From Ascaphus truei (taxonomy: Eukaryota > Chordata > Amphibia > Anura > Ascaphidae), in contig CM071568.1 in NCBI GenBank assembly GCA_036426205.1, positions 44,545,171 through 44,609,170 on the forward strand: 64,000 bases of DNA, in the 5' to 3' direction. Position 1 is the first letter of the stretch; every line of letters starts with the position of its first letter. Positions 55,950 through 64,000 of this stretch are shown piece after piece. Made by a program: the position numbers and the translations under genes. The notes below the pieces were generated by a model. The model was not told the origin of the DNA. It ran no database searches and saw nothing but the letters and a program-made list of their open reading frames with translations.

Positions 55950-56790
55950 CAAGGCCAGCCCATAATGAGACTAACTACCATCCTTTGTCTGGGGCCAGGT
56001 GCTGTGCACAGGGAGTAATGGGGAGCTGAGGAAGGGCCAGCCGCCTGCTGCAAGGACATACGCTTCACAAGGGGAGGTGTTTCACCTAAGCATCTTGGAG
56101 CTAATCCTGTAGGAGGTATGGAGCTGATAAGAGGAATAGGTGCCTGGGTCCTAGCTCTGTCGGTCCGATTCCCATTGATCCGTTCCAATTTCCCACACTC
56201 CCAAGCATGTCCCATGGCGCTGTCCTAGAGTATGGTCAACTCATACTAGCCCTCCGGCGAGCCCTCGAGCTCTGATTGGTGTCACATGGACAATATCTGT
56301 CCTGATTGGTAGGCACCTGGACTTCCATGTTTCTGGATTGAAGCCGGGGGTCTATGTAAGTTGATGCCGATCAGCGCTCCATAGTTATCCTTGGATAGTC
56401 TCAGTGTCAAGAGATTTTCTAGTCATTCCTGGTTGGTTTCAGTGGCAAGAGACCAGCATGAAATATGAATAGTGACCCAAGAGGTGGTGATCCCTTGTGT
56501 AGGAGATATGTACAAAGGTGTTTAAAACAGGAAGCGTTTTTAACGGCAAATCAAAAAAGGTTTTTATTAGCCAAAACCTTCAAAACATAAACAGTCTGGG
56601 ATCAGCAAAATGAATAAAGGAAAACAAACTGACCTAATTCCCTCATGGAGCATTAACAAACAGCATACCACCTGTCTAGGGGTTGGGGGACTAAGGCCCC
56701 TACCAACAACAAAATAGGGTGGAGTACATTTACCTTCGGCTGGGGTAGGGGTCTGAAAGTCCTTCTGCAGGGTTTATCTTCACAGCAGCC
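55950..56790. other. Unassigned sequence
   Basis: No gene was identified. Parts at 55980-56240 are GC-rich and may be an old LTR. A T-rich segment TTTTTATTAGCCAAAACC occurs near 56560. Confidence 0.35.
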
Positions 56791-57463
56791 TGCTCTCTAT
56801 AGCGGTCCAGTTTGTGTGTCTGGATAAGGGAGAACTTTTGACTGCTGTCAAGGAGGTCTAAACCTTTCGGATTTAAGGAAATACAATCTAGCCTGTATAG
56901 CGAGACATATAGGAGACTGGTTTATTGGGTATAATCAATACTTATGCACTGAACTAGAGTAACAGATGTTGTCCCCTTGGAACCTCCAGGGGTGTTACAT
57001 CAGATCTAGGAGGATGTACCTATAGCGGCCAAAGATAATCGCTTGATAATACACACATGGGCCACATGGAAATACTTAAGAAACAAATTTGTATTTTACA
57101 CATGCTCAAATTTCATACCTATAAAACTTAAAATTCCTGGCGGGCGCAGCACAGGCTAAAGGAACAAAAGACCTTGGTCAGATGGTAGAAAGAGAGGTTG
57201 GAAGATGTCTAACCTTTCAGGAGGTGAAGGAAAAAAGGGGCCTATCCCAAGCACACTATTTTTCATACATACAACCAATGTATACTAGATGCAGTATAAG
57301 ATTATGCATAGGGCCTACTATGCTTTTGATGTTACATACAAAGGGATAGAGAAATCTAAAAAATAAGTGCCGAAAATACTCTCAGGAGAAGGCCGATTTG
57401 AAACATTGCCTTTTGGATTGTGAGGCCAGCTCCGATTTCTGGGACAGAGTTCTGTAATACACA
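56791..57463 (+). pseudogene. L1-like LINE ORF2 fragment, left part
   Basis: Frames read GLNLSDLRKYNLACIARHIG near 56860-56920 in shifted frames, then LSPWNLQGLLH, and KIMHRAYYAFDVTYKGIEKS near 57300-57355. This is the late part of L1/Tx1-type ORF2 after the RT domain. The LTR element at 57464 splits it from the right part. Confidence 0.65.
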
Positions 57464-58284
57464 TGTAACGGGTGCTCCCTCTGGCCTGACCCACCCAATC
57501 TCATATTGGCCCTTATCTAACCAGTCCCCCATTACAAGGCGTGTGTGGTGGTGCACCTGCAAGTAACAGGACTCTTGAGTCTCCCGCTTGGTGTTATTAG
57601 GGGATGTCATCAGGACAGGTAGCTGAGGTAGTGGGTGCGAGTCCAACTTACATCATGTGCAGCGCCTCCACCTCATCAGGATCTGTGCTTCCGCAGGGAG
57701 ATGGTCCTGGTGAGGAACTCCTTCTTGGTGCCATCCACTGTTGAGTAATCTCACACTCACACAGTGGGGTTCTTTTTCTCAAGGACATCTTTATTGAATA
57801 CAGGGATGTAGCAGACTGCCCCATGCAGCTGCCAGCTCTAGCCGCACATCTCTGCGTGATGTCCCTTTGCCAGGTACGCCCTCCAATCATGAAGTGGGAT
57901 TCCCTTTCTCCTAGGGAGATCACCACTGTGCCAGGTCCCTGGACACAGCGTGGCGTAAACACACTGGAATTATCACTATGTTCCCGCTAGTTACTGCACT
58001 AGGGTCACAAAAAGGGTTCCTTCAATAACGGTATCGTCAGGTTACTCTCTCCCTCGAACCACAACACTAACTGTCAGTGTTGTGCCCTTTATACTCCAGG
58101 GGGCAGGCGCATCTCTGAGGTCACTATCCAGGGACTCAGAGCATACAGCCACTCCCATCCTTACACAGGGCACCACACTTGGGGGTGAGGGAAAACCTCC
58201 ATTACTACTGTGGGCAGGCCTGTGTGTACCAGGACTTACTGCTAACAGAGAAGATGTATGCAGTCATTATTATGCATGGCTACA
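57464..58284 (-). repeat. 3' LTR of the element (821 bp)
   Basis: It is nearly identical to 60611-61421 apart from small indels. A minus-strand AATAAAG signal lies near 57790 (plus CTTTATTGAATAC). The internal gene frame runs 43 bases into it. Confidence 0.9.
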
Positions 58285-59540
58285 CTGCCTCCGTCCGATC
58301 CACTAGTCACCACGGCAGTGGGACTCCGGCGATCGGATGGTCGCGGTACAGGAGACATTCGATTCCGCGTCTCCACACCACGAGGAATTTCATCCCTCCA
58401 TGGCGTACCAATGGTATGACAGTCCCGTCTGATGACTGTCTTACTCGCCAGCCTTGCACACTCCTCATCCGAGGATTCCAGTTTGCAGTTCGGCCGAGGC
58501 ATCCCAGTAGGAGACCGGCGATGGGCTCCTCGGTGATCACCTCTCCGATGGCTGAGTTTCTCTATCGGAAGCACCAATGTTGGCTCCGACTCTGCGGAAC
58601 TGGCACTCTTGTTCCAGAGAGCTCCCGGCTGTTCTTCTATCGCCACCGGTACATTTCCGGTCATCCCCGTAGATTGTACAGGTACGAATGTGGTCATGGG
58701 CCACATGTACTGCAGTCCACAGTGGGGGCATCGGGCTTCGCTGCCCACGGCTCCGCCCGGCAGTCTGCACTGCAGGCACAGACACGCCACAGTCTCTACA
58801 CCCTCCACCCGGATCACCAGGAAGCCTCCTGGAGCCGAATAAGGGTGCGTGGAAATCACAGGACCTTGGTCCACTTTAGCAACAGCTTCAGCCATTTGTA
58901 TCAGCGGAGGTACTCTGCTCAGAGGTCGGTACTGATCAATGGCTCTTCGCAACTGAAAGGCATGGGCTGATATAGTCACCCTTCCTCCCATTTCCTCTTG
59001 CGACATCCGGTGAGACCGCAAACCACTCCCCCTGGTTGAAACTAGGGGGATGTCTCGTAGACTTGTAGGCTGACCCAGCACAGGAGCGGAGTGAGTCATA
59101 GTCCATGAGGGCGCGGCTCCAGCTTTCGCGCCAAACTCCCCATCGGGGTGGAGTTTTCGCGTTGGCGCCAATCCTGGCCAACATCTAGCAGACTGCAAAG
59201 TTGCAAGACCTTTTGCAGCATGCCCACGCGGTGTCCCGGGAACGCGGGAACCGCCATCTTGGTAAGCATTGTCTTTTCTTTCACTGTCTTTTCTCTCACT
59301 GAAGGCAACGTCTGGCTGTCTGTTAATTGGGGTATAACAAAGTCCATTTCGTTCCTCCCATCTCGTAAGACTTTCGTCCTCACTATTCTCAGGGGTATCT
59401 TCCCGAGAACATATGCAGGACAAACACGGCGCAGCCACGGCTTTCACGCCATTCCACAACAAGCCCACAAAAGTCTCTTCTGTAGCCTGTTCTTCATCGG
59501 ACCGCAATTCTGGACCTTCTGCTCTGTGCAGATCCTCCAT
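58242..59540 (-). CDS. Orphan protein of the LTR element, 432 aa as assembled
   Basis: The frame is open for 432 codons. If the repeated sequence around the gap is counted once, it continues in the same frame to an ATG at 60109, giving about 478 codons. Near residues 278-295 a CxxC..CxxC pattern (CLQC and CPHC about 14 residues apart) suggests a small zinc ribbon. The N-terminal part carries two related MEDLYRTEGP / MEDLHRAEGP units. The last 14 or so residues come from the LTR. I do not recognise the family: it may be gag-like or a captured gene. No polymerase motif. Confidence 0.5.
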   Translation of the reverse strand: MEDLHRAEGPELRSDEEQATEETFVGLLWNGVKAVAAPCLSCICSREDTPENSEDESLTRWEERNGLCYTPINRQPDVAFSERKDSERKDNAYQDGGSRVPGTPRGHAAKGLATLQSARCWPGLAPTRKLHPDGEFGAKAGAAPSWTMTHSAPVLGQPTSLRDIPLVSTRGSGLRSHRMSQEEMGGRVTISAHAFQLRRAIDQYRPLSRVPPLIQMAEAVAKVDQGPVISTHPYSAPGGFLVIRVEGVETVACLCLQCRLPGGAVGSEARCPHCGLQYMWPMTTFVPVQSTGMTGNVPVAIEEQPGALWNKSASSAESEPTLVLPIEKLSHRRGDHRGAHRRSPTGMPRPNCKLESSDEECARLASKTVIRRDCHTIGTPWRDEIPRGVETRNRMSPVPRPSDRRSPTAVVTSGSDGGSVAMHNNDCIHLLC

Positions 59541-59556
59541 TCTTGTGGTTCTCTTT
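59199..59556. repeat. 358-bp gap-flanking duplicate, copy 1
   Basis: The sequence appears identical to 59630-59987, ends exactly at the first N, and starts where the second copy begins after the last N. This is the pattern of two contig ends that overlap but were left unmerged. Confidence 0.93.
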
Positions 59557-59629
59557 NNNNNNNNNNNNNNNNNNNNNNNNNNNNNNNNNNNNNNNNNNNN
59601 NNNNNNNNNNNNNNNNNNNNNNNNNNNNN
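59557..59629. other. Assembly gap (73 N)
   Basis: Run of N bases between the two 358-bp copies. It lies inside the orphan gene. Confidence 1.
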
Positions 59630-59987
59630 AGTTGCAAGACCTTTTGCAGCATGCCCACGCGGTGTCCCGGGAACGCGGGAACCGCCATCTTGGTAAGCAT
59701 TGTCTTTTCTTTCACTGTCTTTTCTCTCACTGAAGGCAACGTCTGGCTGTCTGTTAATTGGGGTATAACAAAGTCCATTTCGTTCCTCCCATCTCGTAAG
59801 ACTTTCGTCCTCACTATTCTCAGGGGTATCTTCCCGAGAACATATGCAGGACAAACACGGCGCAGCCACGGCTTTCACGCCATTCCACAACAAGCCCACA
59901 AAAGTCTCTTCTGTAGCCTGTTCTTCATCGGACCGCAATTCTGGACCTTCTGCTCTGTGCAGATCCTCCATTCTTGTGGTTCTCTTT
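59630..59987. repeat. 358-bp gap-flanking duplicate, copy 2
   Basis: Partner of 59199-59556 at a fixed offset of 431 bases. Confidence 0.93.
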
Positions 59988-60590
59988 CCCTGCCATCCTG
60001 GACCTTCTGTTCTATACAGATCCTCCATTTTGACAGTTCTCTCTCTGTTCCTTCTGGTTGAACACCGATTCTCTGTACGTGGAGCTCCGCTCTGCGGGGC
60101 AGCTACCACATCTGTACAATAAACATGCCTTGTGCACCACCTTGTGTACCTAACATAGATCTGACTCGTGTTTGCACTACCTCAGGCTAGGCTCACCCTT
60201 CCTGTGTCTACCGTAACACGTTCCTCCAGTCTGTGCTCCTTGGTAAGTGATCTGGAATGGAGACTAGAGTACTCTGGCTCTCCATGCAGCACTTTGGGCG
60301 TCGACCTACTTTTGGCTAGCCTAGTGCGGACCCTTCCAGAATTCCTGCTCTCAGTTACCAGTTTACCCCTTCAGGCGTCCCCCGCTAGCGCTACCTCAAG
60401 GCGACTAGAACAGCAATAGCCCCCGGCTCCAGACTCACTAACCCCTAACGGATCCCAAGGCGTCTTTGCGGCATGCATATCCAGCACCTCCCTGACTACC
60501 CCTGGCTCCGTCCCTCAAGCACAAAGTGGCAGCAGACACTTTCCTTAATTCCTACTGTGTGCCTAGCAAAAGCCTGTCCTGTTGCCAGGT

Positions 60591-60608
60591 CTCTCAGCAG
60601 CGCCTCCA
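60591..60608 (-). promoter_or_regulatory. Primer-binding site of the LTR element
   Basis: On the minus strand TGGAGGCGCTGCTGAGAG starts two bases inside the 5' LTR. Position and TGG start fit a tRNA primer site. The primer tRNA was not identified. Confidence 0.65.
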
Positions 60609-60610
60609 AT

Positions 60611-61421
60611 TGTAACGGGTGCTCCCTCTGGCCTGACCCACCCAATCTCATTATTGGCCGTTGTAGTCTAACCAGTCCCCCATTACAAGCGTGTGTGGTG
60701 GTGCACCTGCAAGTAACAGGACTCTTGAGTCTCCCGCTTGGTGTTATTAGGGGATGTCATCGACAGTAGCTGAGGTAGTGGGTGCGAGTCCAACTTACAT
60801 CATGTGCAGCGCCTCCACCTCATCAGGACTCTGTGCTTCCGCAGGGAGATGGTCCTGGTGAGGAACTCCTTCTTGGTGCCATCCACTGTTGAGTAATCTC
60901 ACACTCACACAGTGGGGTTCTTTTTTCAGGACATCTTTATTGAATACAGGATGTAGCAGACTGCCCATGCAGCTGCCAGCTCTAGCCGCACATCTCTGCG
61001 TGATGTCCCTTGCCAGGTACGCCCTCAATCATGAAGTGGGATTCCCTTTCTCCTAGGGAGATCACCACTGTGCCAGGTCCCTGGACACAAGCGTGGCGTA
61101 ACACACTGGAATTATCACTAGTTCCCGCTAGTTACTGCACTAGGGTCACAAAAGGGTTCCTTCAATAACGGTTACGTCAGGTTACTCTCTCCCTCGAACC
61201 ACAACACTAACTGTCAGTGTTGTGCCCTTTATACTCCAGGGGCAGGCGCATCTCTGAGGTCACTATCCAGGGACTCAGAGCATACAGCCACTCCCATCCT
61301 TCACAGGGCACCACACTTGGGGGTGAGGGAAAACCTCCATTACTACTGTGGCAGGCCTGTGTGTACCAGGACTTACTGCTAACAGAGAAGATGTATGCAG
61401 TCATTATTATGCATGGCTACA
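60611..61421 (-). repeat. 5' LTR of the element (811 bp)
   Basis: Direct repeat of 57464-58284. Differences are mainly one-base indels, so the insertion is fairly recent or the sequence is unpolished. Confidence 0.9.
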
Positions 61422-61760
61422 CACACAAGATATAACAAGGGTAAATACAATAAAAGAGCCTGTGTCTTTGATATTCGGGAATACGGCAGGACGGAAAGAG
61501 GTTAATGGGGGGAAAAACTTTCCAAGGGTAGCTGAAATAATTTTGCTCTTGGCAAGAAAATCTGCAATGTTGAAACGGATTAAACCTGAGCCATCCATTT
61601 TAGACAATGTTAAGAATTATATGATAAGATTAATGATGTTAGACAAAATAGAGGCAGAGACCAATAAAGAGCTGAAAACACAGAAATGATTTAAACGATG
61701 GGAACAGTTGGAGCCTCCTGAGACAACTCTCAGAAAGACATAGATAAAAGAAAGATTAAA
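61422..61760 (+). pseudogene. L1-like LINE ORF2 fragment, right part
   Basis: It continues the LINE interrupted at 57463. Frames encode LLARKSAMLKRIKPEPSILD followed by MIRLMMLDKIEAETNKELK and a KRWEQ end, the C-terminal end of L1-type ORF2. The stop at 61687 and downstream AT-rich DNA would be the 3' UTR. Confidence 0.65.
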
Positions 61761-62025
61761 TAGTTCAGAAAGGTGTAAAGGAAGAGGTTTGGGGTGGGAA
61801 ACTCTGAATACTCAGCCCGTCTATACGGATCTGGGGGAATGATCGTCTCCAGAGAGAGGGATACACAGCAGTTTGGGCTGAAATCTTGTCAATTGAAATA
61901 ATATACTATGTGTGGAAATGTACCAATGTACAGTATGATGCCACAATTATTTATTTATATTTGTATTTCATTTTTGTAATGTATTTGACTGTTTATTGTT
62001 CTTCTTATTTTTCTTTCATCTGGTT

Positions 62026-62438
62026 TGTGACAGGCTAGTTTCACTGCCTAATTTGCATGTGTAGCTTCTGGGTCCAGTGCGGAGCTGGTTAAATCTCAGG
62101 CTGAAGTAATTAGCCAGCTCTCTGTTGCATGATGAGGGTTTTAAAAGGCCAGGGACTTGCTGCAGTCTGGTTCTGTCCCTGAAGGACCATGCTGTTACTG
62201 GAATCACAGACCCCTTTTCTTGCTTAAACACTGAGCCTTGCGGACCAAGGGCTCAGCCATATTAGGGACTGTTTGAATGGACTATTCTAAACCCTGCTGA
62301 AAGTAAGCTGCTTTGTTATGTTTGTAAATATACTGAATGTAAGCTCTTTTTGTGTTCCACGTTTTAAAGCTAAATAAAAAGCTTATACTCGGAACCCCCA
62401 TGTGTCGTTGCCTACTCACTGCAACATATGATGTTACA
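62026..62438 (+). mobile_element. LTR, 413 bp, plus strand
   Basis: It begins TGTGACAGGC and ends GATGTTACA. A poly-A signal AATAAA lies near 62373 and a TTTTAAAAGG box near 62130. Directly after it AGTGGGATACTGAGTGGCCC could hold a PBS (TGGGATACTGAGTGG). About 200 bases of internal sequence follow with an open frame but no pol motif; the second LTR is not in the window. Confidence 0.65.
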
Positions 62439-62880
62439 AGTGGGATACTGAGTGGCCCCTGCATCCGAAGAGTTTTGCTTGGCCGAGACTGGCCTTATTT
62501 CTCCAGTTTATTGGATCCCCCCAGGAGGAGCATCCTCCGATACAAGAGACACCCGGGGAACCCTTCCCCTTCTCTGCTTAGATATTCCACAGTAGATACC
62601 GGGTTCCGAAATCTTGTAAGCAAAGATGCTGTGACAAACAGGACTGGTTAAAAAATCTGGGGCTCAAGGTATCAATACTAATATGCATAAGTCACAGCTA
62701 ATGACTGGGAATGGCCAGAAGGATTGAGACATGGAGCCTGGAGATTTACTGGAAAGAGGGATGACCCATTCCTTGCCAGACAGTATGAGAAGGTGGTACA
62801 AATCAATGACAATGTATTGAATGCACAAGGTGTAATGGTGTGCCCTCATTTTGAATTGTTGAATAATATTCTGTGAACAA
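62439..62880 (+). other. Internal remnant of the LTR element
   Basis: A 99-codon frame ends at 62651 (Arg/Ser/Pro-rich, not recognised). The rest shows no gene. Confidence 0.35.
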
Positions 62881-62889
62881 GCATACACA

Positions 62890-64000
62890 AACAGGTGAGA
62901 TCACCAGCCAAATCTTGGTCCCTAAGCTGTTAGTTAAAGCTGTCTTCATCCTAGCCCAGATCTTGGAAATAAGGGGAGCGCAAAAAATAGAAAAAGACCA
63001 AACAAAATATACAAAATAGTGCAATACTGTACCTAATTGTGATAAATATATATAGAGAATCTCCAAAATGCGCACTCACCAAGTATCAAAAGATAATGGG
63101 CCCATCAAACATATAGACCTGGATTAAGTCTTCTTTAACTAGGTGTATAATGTCTGGTCTATTAGATGTTGAAGAGATGTAGTGCTTGTTCCCCCAAAGC
63201 CCAACCCCCCACCAAAAAAAAGGGAGCAACAAGATAGTGTAGATCGTACTGAACACAATATTTGTTTATGGCTTAAACTCCACAAATTCAAACTCCCATT
63301 TGTGTCATTATTTTAGGCAGTATGCTTAATATAGTGATAGCGGAGGCAGGTAATCCCTACCCATGAGCCCAATCTCACCCTACCGCCGCCGATGAGCTGG
63401 TGCACTGTCGGCCAATCCCGGCACTCGAGTCTCCTCCCGTCTCATGTGGGCTGGCATGGTAACATCTCTCCCCACCGGTTCATCTTAACCTCACACCGGA
63501 GAGACATCAGATACTAGCAGTGTGCAGGGGTCTCCAGTGCCGTCTGATGGCCATTTTGAATGACGTTGAGTGGCCATCTTTAAGTAATTCTCACGCAGGC
63601 GTGGTGAGAAAGTCAGTCTCCATGATTCCTGTCTGCAGTGCATCCTCTGTTGCTAGGTAACCACTGGTGGGTGTAGAGGTCGTACTGCGCATTTGTGATT
63701 AATGAAAAGAGGCAGAGGTGTCATGGACTTGGCAGCCGAGGATCCGATTGGTGAGGACTGTTGGTGCCAAGTGAAGTGGTGAGTGACTCAGGAATTGCTG
63801 GTCCGGTATCAGATTCCGGTACAGCAAGTGAGTAATACATAGTTGTGCAAGGGTCCTATGTGTAGTGAAGCCTTCTGTGTTTTCTGCAGGGCACTGTCCC
63901 TAGGGTACAGTCCTGTCCTGTCTTAGCATGGCATTTTCCAAGGTAGATGTCATATCATGATGTGTCGGGTGGCCCAGACATCAAAGAAAACATCCGAGCT
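62890..64000. other. Possible PLE 5' segment running off the window
   Basis: The stretch GGGAGCGCAAAAAATAGAAAAAG..ATACAAAATAGTGCAATACTG resembles the left-only segment of the intact PLE (about 21485-21530). The rest has GC-rich inverted-arm-like text (about 63360-63600) and no coding sequence. The call is tentative. Confidence 0.3.

Larger units (their letters stand above)
57464..61421 (-). mobile_element. Complete LTR retrotransposon with an orphan gene
   Basis: Two direct LTRs (57464-58284 and 60611-61421) start TGTAACGGG and end GGCTACA. A 4-bp CACA repeat flanks the element and the two sides of the host LINE join across it. On the minus strand the PBS follows the 5' LTR (60608-60591). 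The interior, about 2.3 kb, holds one long minus-strand frame and no visible protease, RT, RNase H or integrase, so this is a non-autonomous element. A gap and a 358-bp duplicate lie inside. Confidence 0.8.

Noticed and set aside
57656..57690. Self-priming of the LTR element by its own GCAGCGCCTCCA block
   Set aside because: The LTR block has the same sense as the PBS (both GGAGGCGCTGC on the minus strand), so they cannot pair within one transcript.
58179..58970. 263-codon plus-strand frame
   Set aside because: It is antisense to the longer minus-strand frame of the LTR element, which agrees with the LTR and PBS orientation.

Overview
The window is a stretch of vertebrate nuclear DNA, most likely amphibian (probably a frog). 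That rests on one recognisable host gene, the small C2H2 zinc-finger gene ZNF706, and on a repeat landscape typical of amphibians: many Penelope-like elements (PLEs), LTR retrotransposons, CR1/Rex1/L1-type LINE remnants, a Helitron and many hAT, Harbinger-like, Tigger-like and TTAA-flanked DNA transposons. The species cannot be named from sequence alone.

Layout. 1-12.9 kb: a decayed PLE carrying a 1.2-kb interrupted poly-G tract, then two noisy copies of a second PLE separated by a minus-strand LTR element that encodes a long, broken coiled-coil protein, then a solo LTR inserted in a Harbinger-like MITE. 13-21 kb: PLE ends, hAT MITEs with clean target-site duplications (TSDs), a Helitron 3' end, pyrimidine tracts and LINE fragments. 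21.2-25.2 kb: a full-length PLE with an open 762-codon reverse transcriptase/GIY-YIG frame, 244-bp inverted arms, a 15-bp TSD and a hammerhead-ribozyme-like motif, nested in a Tigger-like MITE. 26-44 kb: ZNF706, with a CpG-island promoter and non-coding exon 1 near 28.0-28.18 kb, coding exons at 31142-31278 and 42826-42929 and a 3'UTR exon at 43530 to about 43780. Its 11.5-kb second intron holds LINE, hAT and palindromic elements. 44-50 kb: mostly unassigned DNA, then a CR1-like LINE. 49.5-56 kb: another PLE split by a large solo LTR, a TTAA-flanked MITE, a minisatellite and a 2-kb segment between 80-bp direct repeats. 56.8-61.8 kb: an L1-like LINE tail split by a complete LTR element with two LTRs, a primer-binding site and a roughly 480-codon orphan frame, plus an assembly gap flanked by a 358-bp duplication. 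62-64 kb: another LTR and a possible PLE end.

The only clearly functional host gene is ZNF706; most of the rest is mobile DNA in several nested layers. The points most worth a second look are the PLE with its hammerhead motif, two LTR elements whose internal regions encode unfamiliar proteins instead of a visible pol, and two places where the assembly seems to have duplicated sequence.
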